DNA of 64,000 nucleotides from Roseobacter sp. MH60115. Its GTDB lineage: Bacteria > Pseudomonadota > Alphaproteobacteria > Rhodobacterales > Rhodobacteraceae. This document shows, in pieces, positions 26,485-34,648 of the stretch. A program made the translations under genes and the position numbers. The stretch covers positions 124,001-188,000 of the forward strand of contig NZ_JADOBQ010000001.1 of assembly GCF_015644665.1 (NCBI RefSeq). The letters run 5' to 3'. The notes beneath the pieces were generated by a model. It ran no database searches. It was not told the DNA's origin and worked only from the letters and a program-made list of their open reading frames with translations. Each line of letters starts with the position of its first letter. Within the stretch, counting starts at the first letter, position 1.

Positions 26485-26910
26485 TCAGTTGGTCATTGCA
26501 AAAAGGCGAAGGTCATCGGTGCGGTGGCGCGTAAGCCGTTCGAGACAGATGAGAAACAGCTGGCTGGCCATAGTGCCGCCCCGTGCAATGGTGGCCTCGG
26601 CACTGCAGGCCTGATCGCGAAAGGTGATCCAACTGCGTTGCGCGTCGCGCAGGATGTCTTCGCTCGGCGGCGCACCGCTCAGATCTGACGCATCCCGCGT
26701 TCGGGCCACAGCGATGGCCTGCGCCCAGACGGCATTCAATTCCTTGTCCGCCACATCTGCCGCGAGACCTGCACAGCCCGTCATCTCCACTTGCGTCACC
26801 GGATCCTCGCAATTGAGATTCTGTGCTTGCACGGCCGAGCACAGGCCCAGCAGGGCGAGGCCCAAGGCGCAGTGCAACCCGGCACGCAAGGGGGAGAAGA
26901 CGGAAGGCAT
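26485..26910 (-). CDS. Secreted LprI-like (DUF1311) protein
   Basis: 141 residues from ATG 26910. A signal peptide ([23 protein letters not shown]) leads to a small four-helix domain with [29 protein letters not shown] and [19 protein letters not shown], the pattern of the DUF1311/LprI family. Four cysteines could form two disulfides in the periplasm. Some members inhibit lysozyme; others are unstudied. It follows the cyclase gene by two bases and precedes ureC by 14, so it is carried within the urease operon without an evident link. Confidence 0.75.
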   Translation of the reverse strand: MPSVFSPLRAGLHCALGLALLGLCSAVQAQNLNCEDPVTQVEMTGCAGLAADVADKELNAVWAQAIAVARTRDASDLSGAPPSEDILRDAQRSWITFRDQACSAEATIARGGTMASQLFLICLERLTRHRTDDLRLFAMTN

Positions 26911-26912
26911 GA

Positions 26913-27734
26913 TTACACCATCGCAAAGATGCGGGCAGGCCCGCCTGTGCCGCCCACGTGGTTCGGCGCCCCCACAACCAGCGTTGCCCCTGCGGCTGGC
27001 ACTTGGTCGAGACCGGCAAGGTTCTCGATCCCGTAGCGTCCGGTGGGCAGCCACGCGTAGTGGGTGGCGAAATCCGGCGACGGGCCGTGGTCGAGCGAGA
27101 GCGTATCCACGGCCATGGCCGCTGCTGTCGTTTGCTCCAACAACATCTGAGTTGCCTCGACATGGAAGCCGGGGAAGTGTTTCACACCCTCGTCGTCATT
27201 GCCGACATACTCCGGCCCATCCGTCTTCGCCGCCCAGCCCGAATGCATCGCCACACAGGCCCGGTCAGGAATGTCGCCATGCTCGGAAATCCAAGCGGTC
27301 AGATCATCCGGCGTCACCTGCGCATCCGGGTTCTCGGCGGCCCGCTCGGCAATATCGATCACGCAGAGCGGCACCACAAGGTTGCCCACCGGGATTTCAT
27401 CCACCGAGGCCCCATCCGCCGAGAAATGCAGCGGTGCGTCGATGTGAGTCGCGGTATGCTCATTGATGCTCAGGTTCATGAGGTTGAAGCCGTGTTCGGC
27501 GAAGTTGAACAGCTGCTCCATCGAGATGCCGGGCACCCCGAAGAAGGTCGGAAACTCCGGGCTGAGCTTGTGGGTCATGTCGATGATCCCACCATGCCCT
27601 GCCGCCAATGCAGCAGGCGCTGCCGCCATGGCGCCGACAGTCGCTGCAGCTCCCACAGCGGCAGATGTCTTGAAGAACTCGCGCCGCGACAGCATCCGAT
27701 CCTTCACCGCATTGATCACACAGATATCACACAT
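26913..27734 (-). CDS. Tat-exported cyclase-family (kynurenine formamidase-like) metal hydrolase
   Basis: 273 residues. ATG 27734 is chosen over an upstream TTG because GGGAGG lies nine bases before it. After MCDICVINAVKDRML comes a twin-arginine signal SRREFFKTSAAVGAA with a hydrophobic Ala-rich stretch to about residue 45. The mature domain has the cyclase-family metal motif H-T-A-T-H-I-D-A-P-L-H. Family members hydrolyse arylformamides or cyclic amides. Export by Tat implies a metal loaded in the cytoplasm and a periplasmic substrate. Lies between ureB and ureC; a role in supplying urea or amide nitrogen is only a guess. Confidence 0.8.
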   Translation of the reverse strand: MCDICVINAVKDRMLSRREFFKTSAAVGAAATVGAMAAAPAALAAGHGGIIDMTHKLSPEFPTFFGVPGISMEQLFNFAEHGFNLMNLSINEHTATHIDAPLHFSADGASVDEIPVGNLVVPLCVIDIAERAAENPDAQVTPDDLTAWISEHGDIPDRACVAMHSGWAAKTDGPEYVGNDDEGVKHFPGFHVEATQMLLEQTTAAAMAVDTLSLDHGPSPDFATHYAWLPTGRYGIENLAGLDQVPAAGATLVVGAPNHVGGTGGPARIFAMV

Positions 27735-27761
27735 GGCTTTTTTCCTCCCAAAGTCAGACAA

Positions 27762-28067
27762 TCACAGATCGCCCATAACCTGTTGATTGAACCCAAAGAC
27801 CCGCCGCGCCCCAAGCAGCGGGATCAACTGCACCTCGCGCCGCTGTCCCGGCTCAAACCGCACGGCGGTTCCGGCAGCAATGTCCAACCGGCGGCCGCGC
27901 GCAGCCTCCCTGTCAAACTCCAGTGCCGGATTGCTTTCGGCAAAATGGTAGTGGCTGCCCACCTGCACAGGTCGGTCGCCAGTGTTGGCCACCATCAGCG
28001 TGATCGCCTCCGCACCCGCGTTCAGAACGATCTCACCGCTTGCAGTTATGACTTCCCCTGGGATCAT
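27762..28067 (-). CDS. ureB: Urease beta subunit
   Basis: 101 residues, starting [18 protein letters not shown] as is usual, with the conserved [18 protein letters not shown] and [10 protein letters not shown] blocks. Structural subunit of urease. Encoded as a separate protein rather than a UreAB fusion. Followed on the same strand by the Tat-cyclase gene after 27 bases. Confidence 0.97.
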   Translation of the reverse strand: MIPGEVITASGEIVLNAGAEAITLMVANTGDRPVQVGSHYHFAESNPALEFDREAARGRRLDIAAGTAVRFEPGQRREVQLIPLLGARRVFGFNQQVMGDL

Positions 28068-28108
28068 ATGCGCATCCTCTGCTTCATTGTTCCAAAAATA
28101 TGCCTCTG

Positions 28109-28411
28109 CTACCGGATCGGATTATGCACGGTCACCAGTTTTGTCCCATCCGGAAACGTCGCTTCGACCTGCACGTCGTGGATCATCTCGGGCACGCCCT
28201 CCATACACTGGTCACGCGAGATCACCTCGGCTCCCGCCTGCATCATATCCGCAACGGAACGCCCATCGCGTGCCCCTTCGACCACCGCATCGGTGATCAG
28301 CGCAATGGCTTCAGGGTGATTGAGCTTCACCCCACGGTCCAGCCTTCTGCGCGCCACCTCGGCAGCCATGGCCACCAGCAGTTTGTCTTTTTCACGGGGA
28401 GTGAGCTGCAT
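28109..28411 (-). CDS. ureA: Urease gamma subunit
   Basis: 100 residues, [39 protein letters not shown] is canonical, as is [27 protein letters not shown] at the end. Smallest structural subunit of the UreABC heterotrimer. Follows ureD by three bases. Confidence 0.97.
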   Translation of the reverse strand: MQLTPREKDKLLVAMAAEVARRRLDRGVKLNHPEAIALITDAVVEGARDGRSVADMMQAGAEVISRDQCMEGVPEMIHDVQVEATFPDGTKLVTVHNPIR

Positions 28412-28414
28412 GGG

Positions 28415-29230
28415 TCAAAGCCTCCAATTCGCAGGTAGTTTGTGGTGCGTCAGTTGCTCCAGCACCGGGATCAGGCGTTGCCGCAATTCGAAACCGTCAG
28501 ATGCCAGCAGCCGTGCCACCAGCAACCCGTTCGCCAGAAGGCTCGCGCCGCCGGTCGCGCCGAAGGTCTCACGTACCATGGGAAGCAGCCCTTCCGCCTC
28601 CGGCGCGACGAGAACGAGGTTGGCCATTGCGCGCGCGCCGCCGCCGATGGCCGAGCGGTCAAGGGCTGCGACGGCGTCTCCGTCAAATGTGACACCATCG
28701 CGGTAGATCAGGCTGCCTGCCTGGCGGATGCTGACGCGATCCCGGAACAGAATACTGCGGGGCTCCTCACCCATGGCCTGCCGACCAAAAAGCACCGACT
28801 CCACCATCAGAAATCGCCCCTGATCGGACAATGTAACCTCCAACCGACGTGACAGGGCGCAGGCGTCGTAAAGAATGGTCTCCTGCGGCAGCCAGTGCAT
28901 CCGGGCGTCGCCTTCGACGGTCAGGCGCGTCCGGACCCGGCCAACCTGGCCCGCCTGCGCGCGATAGGCGCGCTCTGCTGCCTGGGTGGTAAGCGTCAGC
29001 CTGGAGCCTGCTTGCGCTGTCGCCGCAACTTCAAATCGGTCCCCACCTGTGATGCCGCCAGCGGTGTTGATCAACGTGGTTTCCAGCAGATCATTGTTGC
29101 GCGGGAACAGCAGCTTCAACGCCCCCGATTGCCGCAACCCATCAATACAGGAACGCCCGTCGCGCAGTTTGCTCGACACCATCGCCGACCCGATCGCACG
29201 GGGTTGGTCCAGCAAGGTTGCGGGCTGCAT
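28415..29230 (-). CDS. ureD: Urease accessory protein UreD
   Basis: 271 residues from ATG 29230 (MQPATLLDQPRAIGSAMVSSKL), which gives the standard QPRAxG N-terminus; an in-frame ATG at 29326 would add 32 residues and cannot be excluded, as neither start has a strong ribosome site. Conserved LLFPRN, NTAGGITGGD, TTQAAERAYR and WLPQETILYD blocks are present. UreD (UreH) is the scaffold of the UreDFG nickel-insertion complex. First gene of the urease operon. Confidence 0.92.
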   Translation of the reverse strand: MQPATLLDQPRAIGSAMVSSKLRDGRSCIDGLRQSGALKLLFPRNNDLLETTLINTAGGITGGDRFEVAATAQAGSRLTLTTQAAERAYRAQAGQVGRVRTRLTVEGDARMHWLPQETILYDACALSRRLEVTLSDQGRFLMVESVLFGRQAMGEEPRSILFRDRVSIRQAGSLIYRDGVTFDGDAVAALDRSAIGGGARAMANLVLVAPEAEGLLPMVRETFGATGGASLLANGLLVARLLASDGFELRQRLIPVLEQLTHHKLPANWRL

Positions 29231-29404
29231 CAACAAGTCAAACGGCCTTCGGTTGGTGATTTCTCCGGGCAGCAATCTCACATGGGTCCGGGCCAGTTGC
29301 CAGAGTTGGCCCGCTGCTTGGCGCATTTGCAGGCGGCAGTGCCTCTTTTTTGTGCAGATGCTGGCAGGGATGGGCGTGCAAGGCCTTCTGTTGCCAGTGC
29401 CGGG

Positions 29405-30211
29405 CTAGTCGCCCGTGATCAGACCGGGGGTCTTGGGCCCCTGATCCAGCCGCCAGATGTGGTCTGCCATGGCACGCGGAAAGGCCTGCGTGACCAGCGG
29501 ATCATGCCCCGGCACGATCAAGGTTTTTTGAGAAGCCAGGGCCTCCAGCCTGTCGAAACCGTCCAGCATGTTCTGCAAATCGACCACAATGGGGAAGGGT
29601 TTGCGGGCAAAGATGTTCTCATAGTAATGCGCGGCATCCGAGGCCAGCACCAGCCACCCCGCCGCGGTGCGCACGCGTACTGCCTGAAGCCCACGGCTGT
29701 GCCCGCCGATGCAATGTACCGTGACCCCTTCGGCAATTTCGGCGTCCCCGTCGTGAAAGACCAGCTGACCGGCGTAGAGCCGTTTGACCGCCTCACAGAT
29801 ATGACCGGCGGTGAAGGGCATGCGCAGCGTGTCATGACACATGCAGGGGCCCGTGGCATAGGCCATTTCTGCCGCCTGCATATGCAGTGTCGCGTTGGGG
29901 AAAAGATGCAGGCCACCTGCGTGATCATAGTGCAGATGCGTGACGATCACCGATGTGATGTCCTCGGGTGTCAAGCCCAGGGGCGCCAACGAGGCGGCAG
30001 GGTCCATGCGAATGGGGCGGTCGCGCAGACGGGCTTCGTCCGTATCATAGCCGGTGTCGACCAGAATAACCTCCGTCCCCCGGCGCAACACCCACATAAA
30101 GTAGTCCATTGGGTGGGGCGCATCGTGGTTGTCATCAAAGATGAAACTGTCGCGCCGGGTCCGCGCATTGCGGTCGGCGTATTTTACGGCAAAGACCTCC
30201 CAGGCGCTCAT
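29405..30211 (-). CDS. N-acyl-homoserine-lactonase-family metallo-beta-lactamase-fold hydrolase
   Basis: 268 residues. Dinuclear zinc ligands are complete: THLHYDHAGG (HxHxDH), GGHSRGLQ, the aspartate of LASDAAHYY and PGHD near the end. Overall order and length match the AttM/AiiA-like lactonase group. Its start overlaps the stop of the monooxygenase-like gene by ATGA. It could quench acyl-homoserine-lactone signals, but its position next to a sugar-acid cluster makes an aldonolactone substrate equally reasonable; sequence alone does not decide. Confidence 0.75.
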   Translation of the reverse strand: MSAWEVFAVKYADRNARTRRDSFIFDDNHDAPHPMDYFMWVLRRGTEVILVDTGYDTDEARLRDRPIRMDPAASLAPLGLTPEDITSVIVTHLHYDHAGGLHLFPNATLHMQAAEMAYATGPCMCHDTLRMPFTAGHICEAVKRLYAGQLVFHDGDAEIAEGVTVHCIGGHSRGLQAVRVRTAAGWLVLASDAAHYYENIFARKPFPIVVDLQNMLDGFDRLEALASQKTLIVPGHDPLVTQAFPRAMADHIWRLDQGPKTPGLITGD

Positions 30212-30498
30212 TGGCTCACCTTCGCATAGGTTTTCACGGATTTCGCGGCAATCATGTCGGTGACGGCAGCGTCGAAGGATTTGAAGTGTTCGGAGGCCAG
30301 ATGCGCCTCGAACGCGGCGGCATCTTTATAAAGCTCATAGAGGAACACCTCTTCGGGCCGTGCCGGGTCTGTTGCGACATCGAACTGGTGACACCCAGGT
30401 TCCTCCGCCAGAGAGGTCGCGGCGTTGCGCGTCATGAGAGGCAGGAAATCTGCCACGTGGTTCGGTTTGATCTGAAATGTGACAACAACCGCGAACAT
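30208..30498 (-). CDS. ABM-domain putative quinol monooxygenase
   Basis: 96 residues from ATG 30498, selected because AAGGA lies just upstream, while the ATG two codons earlier has no room for a ribosome site. A single ferredoxin-like antibiotic-biosynthesis-monooxygenase domain: FAVVVTFQIKPNHVADF, EPGCHQFDV, and FLYELYKDAAAFEAHLASEHF. YgiN-like cofactor-free monooxygenases or degradation-associated helpers share this fold. First gene of a two-gene operon with the lactonase-like gene; transcribed from the palindrome-rich region 30535-30572. Confidence 0.75.
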   Translation of the reverse strand: MFAVVVTFQIKPNHVADFLPLMTRNAATSLAEEPGCHQFDVATDPARPEEVFLYELYKDAAAFEAHLASEHFKSFDAAVTDMIAAKSVKTYAKVSQ

Positions 30499-30534
30499 GT
30501 CCATCCTTGCAACTACTCTATTTGTCAACTACGC

Positions 30535-30572
30535 ATGCATTAATGCATACATTAATGTGACAACCTTTGTCA
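30535..30572. promoter_or_regulatory. Cluster of palindromes in the divergent promoter region
   Basis: ATGCATTAATGCAT (30535-30548) is a perfect 14-bp palindrome; its core CATTAATG recurs at 30550-30557, 12 bases later. TGACAACCTTTGTCA (30558-30572) is a second perfect inverted repeat (arms TGACAA/TTGTCA), and a further TTGTCA lies at 30522-30527. Together these look like operators for one or two regulators controlling the divergent operons; no regulator gene is adjacent. Confidence 0.55.
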
Positions 30573-30630
30573 TTATCCAAATATCGACCGGCATGTGACC
30601 GCCAGCAAACTGTAAGGGGCGCAAGAATAA

Positions 30631-31719
30631 ATGAAAGAGAGTTTCGACATCGCGGTTTTTCGCGGCGATGGCATCGGGCCGGAGATCACCGATCCGACGC
30701 TGGAGATTTTGAGCGCCCTCGCGTCGCAGGGCGGCTACACACTATCGTTCAAGGACTGTCCTGCCGGGGCGGCGCATTACGCGCAAACCGGCCAATCGCT
30801 GCCGGAGGCCTCGATGCAGGCGGCCCGCGCCGCGGATGCCATTCTGCTCTCTGCTATGGGGCTTCCGTCTGTACGTTACCCGGATGGCACCGAGATTTCG
30901 CCACAGATCGACCTGCGCAAGGCTCTGAACCTGTTCGCCGGGGTGCGCCCGGTACGGATCTTTCCGGGCCAGAAAACGCCGCTGAACATGCCGGCGGGGA
31001 AAGAGGTTGATTTTGTCCTGATCCGGGAAAGCACCGAAGGGTTGTTTCACACGCAGGGGCGGGGCGAGGTGACGCCGGATGAGGCGCGCGAGACGCTGCT
31101 GATCACCCGGAAAACCTCGGAGCTGCTGTTCAAATTCGCCTTCAGTCTCGCGCGCGAACGCAAGGAAGCCGGGCGCGGTCCGGGGCGGGTGACCTGTGTC
31201 GACAAGGCGAATGTATTCCGTGCCTTTGCCTTTTTCCGCGCGTTGTTTGATGCTGAGGCGGCAAACCATCCCGATCTGGCCAGCGATCACGCTTATGTCG
31301 ATGCGATGGCGCTGTGGTTTGTGCAAAAGCCGTGGGAGTTCGACGTGTTGGTCACCGAAAACATGTTTGGGGATATCCTGTCCGATCTCGGCGCGGGCCT
31401 GATGGGCGGTCTGGGCGTGGCGCCTTCTGCGGATATCGGGCTGGACCATGCCGTGTTCCAGCCTTGCCACGGCTCGGCGCCGGATATTGCAGGGCAGGGG
31501 GTGGCCAACCCGCTGGCGATGATCCTGTCGGCGGCGATGATGCTGGAATGGCTGGGGTTGCGTCACGACCACCCTGCGATGGTTGCCGATGGTGCGCGGC
31601 TGCGGGCTGCAACGGAGGGCGTCATCGCCGACGGCAGCGTGTTGACCGGTGATCTTGGCGGGCGGGCGACAACCGCCGAGGCGGCCGGGGCGGTGACAGC
31701 AGCGCTTGGGGACGCGTAA
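30631..31719 (+). CDS. Isocitrate/isopropylmalate dehydrogenase-family oxidoreductase (tartrate/D-malate dehydrogenase-like)
   Basis: 362 residues. Motifs of beta-decarboxylating dehydrogenases: FRGDGIGPEI at the start, IRESTEGLF, VTCVDKANVFR, and ENMFGDILSDLGAGLMGGLG with metal-binding aspartates, then HGSAPDIAGQG. The family oxidises 2-hydroxy acids with NAD(P), often with decarboxylation. Not part of a leu operon. It overlaps the Gfo/Idh gene (TAATG) and leads the sugar-acid cluster, so a tartrate-, malate- or tetronate-type substrate is likely; exact substrate unknown. Confidence 0.8.
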   Translation: MKESFDIAVFRGDGIGPEITDPTLEILSALASQGGYTLSFKDCPAGAAHYAQTGQSLPEASMQAARAADAILLSAMGLPSVRYPDGTEISPQIDLRKALNLFAGVRPVRIFPGQKTPLNMPAGKEVDFVLIRESTEGLFHTQGRGEVTPDEARETLLITRKTSELLFKFAFSLARERKEAGRGPGRVTCVDKANVFRAFAFFRALFDAEAANHPDLASDHAYVDAMALWFVQKPWEFDVLVTENMFGDILSDLGAGLMGGLGVAPSADIGLDHAVFQPCHGSAPDIAGQGVANPLAMILSAAMMLEWLGLRHDHPAMVADGARLRAATEGVIADGSVLTGDLGGRATTAEAAGAVTAALGDA

Positions 31720-32738
31720 TGGCGGCGGCTCTCAAAGTTGCCTGTCTCGGCGCGGGATACTTCAGCCAGTTCCACTATGGCGCCTGGGCGCGGATTCCTG
31801 ACGTTACTTGTGTCGGTGCGGCAGACCGTGACATCGAGGCCGCGCGGGCAACTGGGTTTCCCGCTTTCAACCGTTTGAAACCGATGCTGGCCGCCACCAA
31901 CCCTGACATTCTCGACATCATCCTGCCGCCGGTGGCCCATCGCGCAGCCATTCTGACCGCGCTGGATGCCGGGGTGAAAACCATCATCTGCCAGAAGCCC
32001 TTTTGCCGTGACCTGAAAGAGGCTGAGGGGGTGAGTTTGCTGGCCGAACAGGCGGGCGCCCGTCTGATTGTTCACGAAAACTTCCGGTTTATGCCGTGGT
32101 ACCGTGCGATCAGGAAAGAGATTTCCGCAGGGCGAATCGGGACGCCCCTGCAGGCGCAATTTCGTCTGCGGCCCGGTGACGGGCAGGGACCCGACGCCTA
32201 TCTGGACCGTCAGCCCTATTTCCAGCAGATGCCGCAGTTTCTGGTGCATGAGACCGGCGTGCATTGGATCGACACCTTTCGTTTTCTGTTTGGCAACCCA
32301 AGTGCCGTCTATGCCGATCTGCGCCAGATCAACCCGGTCATCCAGGGCGAAGACGCAGGCTTTGTGATCTTTGACCACCCGGAGGGCGTGCGGACCCTCT
32401 TTGATGGCAACCGCCATTGCGACCATGCGGCGGATAACCAGCGGCGCACGATGGGCGAGGCCTTTTTCGAAGGAACGGCGGGTGTGCTGACCCTGATGGG
32501 GGATGGTCGCGTCGACTTTCGGGCACATGGTCACCTCGAGGTCGAGCCGGTTCTCCCGCCCGACACCTGGGAGGGTTTTGGCGGGGACTGCGTCTACCAC
32601 CTGCAAAACCATGTGGTGCGCGCGGTGCTCGATGGGGACGCGCTGGAGAACGAGGCCCACGACTATCTGCAGGTCATAAGGATCAAGGATGCGGTCTACA
32701 GATCCGCTGAGACGGGGCAGAAGATTGCACTCCCCTGA
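31719..32738 (+). CDS. Gfo/Idh/MocA-family oxidoreductase
   Basis: 339 residues. N-terminal Rossmann fold VACLGAGYFSQFHYGAW, then the family EKP-like motif as CQKPFCRDL (Q in place of E), and a C-terminal alpha/beta domain. These enzymes oxidise or reduce sugars, inositols and related polyols with NAD(P). Translationally coupled to the preceding dehydrogenase by a one-base overlap. Convergent with the aspartate-dehydrogenase-like gene (13-base gap). Confidence 0.8.
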   Translation: MAAALKVACLGAGYFSQFHYGAWARIPDVTCVGAADRDIEAARATGFPAFNRLKPMLAATNPDILDIILPPVAHRAAILTALDAGVKTIICQKPFCRDLKEAEGVSLLAEQAGARLIVHENFRFMPWYRAIRKEISAGRIGTPLQAQFRLRPGDGQGPDAYLDRQPYFQQMPQFLVHETGVHWIDTFRFLFGNPSAVYADLRQINPVIQGEDAGFVIFDHPEGVRTLFDGNRHCDHAADNQRRTMGEAFFEGTAGVLTLMGDGRVDFRAHGHLEVEPVLPPDTWEGFGGDCVYHLQNHVVRAVLDGDALENEAHDYLQVIRIKDAVYRSAETGQKIALP

Positions 32739-32751
32739 CCGGGCGTGCCGG

Positions 32752-33561
32752 TTAAGATCCGAGGCTGTCGCGGATCTGGTCGATCTCGCGGATCACGCTG
32801 AATGCCGTTGCCATCGATGTCTTTGCGTTCCCCGATGATGCGGCGTTGTCAATCTGCATGGCAAAACGACCCACGGGGCTGTCCACCTCATAGGCGTGGG
32901 CATTGCCCGGTGCTGCGGGGTCGGCGATCAATTCAACCCTGGTTGCTTCAAAACCGGCCCCGGCCAAGGCCAGCGTGGCCGCGACATTGGCGTTTTTCGG
33001 ATAGGTCTGCGCTGCCTCCCGCGCGGAGCCCGAGAAAAACACGCATGGCTCCGTCAAGGCGGCGAGGTTACAGCAATCCTCTGCCGGGGTGCCGCGCCAG
33101 GCATCGGGTGGTTTGGTGCCGCGATAGGTTACTGTCACCTCTCCGGCCAGCGTCAGCGCGCTCAGAAGGTCTATGCCGCCAATGGCGCCCGGTGGCAGGA
33201 TCACGCGGGACCGTCCCGATTGGGTTGCCCGTTGCAGAGTGTCGAACAAAGCCTCATCCGCCAACGCGCCGGTGGAGACAATCACCATGTCGAGGCCAGC
33301 CGACAGAACGGCTGCGCCGAACGCCGCGACGGCGGTCTGCCCCGCGCATTCCACCACCAGATCAGGGGCGGCCTCGATGAGTGTCGTGATGTCATCGGTG
33401 ATCGTCACCGAAGCCCCCGCCTGCGCGAGCGCTTCATCCTTGAGCGCTGTTGTCAGGGACGTAGAGCGTACCAGCACGGTGAGACGCGCAACCGGTTTGG
33501 TCCCGAGCCATTCGAGGACCGCCTGCGCAATATTGCCATACCCGATAATCGCAAGATGCAT
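32752..33561 (-). CDS. L-aspartate dehydrogenase-family protein (DUF108)
   Basis: 269 residues from ATG 33561 with GGGGAGGGG upstream. N-terminal Rossmann motif IIGYGNIAQAV, then PDLVVECAGQTAV and the family block LPPGAIGGIDLLSALTLAG; the C-terminal part includes TYPKNANVAATLALAGAGF. The type enzyme converts aspartate to iminoaspartate for NAD synthesis, but no nadA/nadC is nearby. Its orientation opposite to the flanking sugar-acid genes and divergence from ltnD suggest it was recruited for an amino- or hydroxy-acid of the same pathway. Confidence 0.75.
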   Translation of the reverse strand: MHLAIIGYGNIAQAVLEWLGTKPVARLTVLVRSTSLTTALKDEALAQAGASVTITDDITTLIEAAPDLVVECAGQTAVAAFGAAVLSAGLDMVIVSTGALADEALFDTLQRATQSGRSRVILPPGAIGGIDLLSALTLAGEVTVTYRGTKPPDAWRGTPAEDCCNLAALTEPCVFFSGSAREAAQTYPKNANVAATLALAGAGFEATRVELIADPAAPGNAHAYEVDSPVGRFAMQIDNAASSGNAKTSMATAFSVIREIDQIRDSLGS

Positions 33562-33720
33562 GCTATCCCCTCCCCGGATGTGGGCACGAGCCCCCGAACC
33601 TAGACGAGGCCGGGCGCTGCGTCGATCTGCATTTGCCGGAATGGCCATTTTCTTGGCGCGGGATATGCCTCATAGTGGCCCGACGGGCGGCGCACGGTCC
33701 GGGACGAGGGAGTTGGAAAC

Positions 33721-34620
33721 ATGTCGCAAAAGGTAGCTGTCATCGGTCTGGGCTCCATGGGGTACGGGATCGCGCAATCAGCACTGCGGGCCGGGCTTGA
33801 TACCCTGGGCTGCGATGTGAACCCCGCCCGCTGCGATGCCTTTGTCGCGGAAGGGGGCAACCCAGGGGATCTGGCCGCCGTGGCCGGTGATCTGGATGCG
33901 GTGATTGTCGTGGTTCTGAACGCACAGCAGACCGAAGATGTCCTCTTTGGGGCGGATGGGATCGTGCCGAAGCTCAGGTCCGGTGCGGTGGTCCTGTCCT
34001 GCGCCACGGTCCCGCCCGAAGTGGCGCGCGATCTGGCGGCGCGGGCGGCCGCGCATCAGGTCCACTATCTTGATGCGCCGATCTCAGGGGGCGCTGGCAA
34101 GGCGGCGTCCGGGCAGTTGAGTGTTATGGCGGGGGGCAGCGCGGAGGCCTTTGCCGCCGCAGCACCGGTGCTGGAAGCCATTGCAGAAACCGTGTTCGAA
34201 CTGGGTGACGTGGGCGCCGGGTCCGCCATGAAAGCGGTCAACCAGCTGCTGGCAGGCGTTCATATCGCCACGATGGCCGAAGCGCTGACCTTTGGCATGA
34301 CCCAGGGCGTGCCGCCGGAGAAATTCGTTGAAGTCATCAGCAAATGTGCAGGCACCAGTTGGATGCTGGAAAACCGCGCGCCGCATATCGTTGCGGGGGA
34401 TTACACGCCGCACAGCGCCGTCAACATTTGGCTGAAAGACCTCGGGATCGTGCTGGACATTGCCAAGGGCGACAACTTCAGCGCGCCGCTGACCGCCGCC
34501 GCCCTGCAGCAGTTTGTTGCCGCCGCCGGGCAAGGGTTGGGCGGCGAAGACGACGCCGCAGTGGCCAAGGTCTATGCCCGCAACGCCGGTCTGACACTGC
34601 CGGGCGACGCGGCGGAATGA
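33721..34620 (+). CDS. ltnD: L-threonate dehydrogenase
   Basis: 299 residues of the beta-hydroxyacid dehydrogenase family: VAVIGLGSMGYGIAQSAL for NAD, DAPISGGAGKAASGQLSVMAGG for substrate, and GSAMKAVNQLL with the catalytic lysine. The family alone covers many substrates, but the next three genes are otnK, otnC and otnI, the known L-threonate set, so LtnD (L-threonate to 2-oxo-tetronate) is the best call. GAGGGAG upstream of ATG. Lies 28 bases before otnK. Confidence 0.85.
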   Translation: MSQKVAVIGLGSMGYGIAQSALRAGLDTLGCDVNPARCDAFVAEGGNPGDLAAVAGDLDAVIVVVLNAQQTEDVLFGADGIVPKLRSGAVVLSCATVPPEVARDLAARAAAHQVHYLDAPISGGAGKAASGQLSVMAGGSAEAFAAAAPVLEAIAETVFELGDVGAGSAMKAVNQLLAGVHIATMAEALTFGMTQGVPPEKFVEVISKCAGTSWMLENRAPHIVAGDYTPHSAVNIWLKDLGIVLDIAKGDNFSAPLTAAALQQFVAAAGQGLGGEDDAAVAKVYARNAGLTLPGDAAE

Positions 34621-34648
34621 ACCTACCGACCAAGAGGGCCCTGTTTTC

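Noticed and set aside
25007-26614. 535-codon open frame on the plus strand opposite ureC
   Set aside because: Antisense shadow of a highly conserved gene in GC-rich DNA; its translation has no recognisable domain.
26958-28319. 453-codon plus-strand frame across the cyclase and ureB/ureA region
   Set aside because: Runs opposite several well-supported genes; no domain or ribosome site.
28895-30229. 444-codon plus-strand frame opposite ureD and the MBL gene
   Set aside because: Antisense shadow of two recognised proteins.
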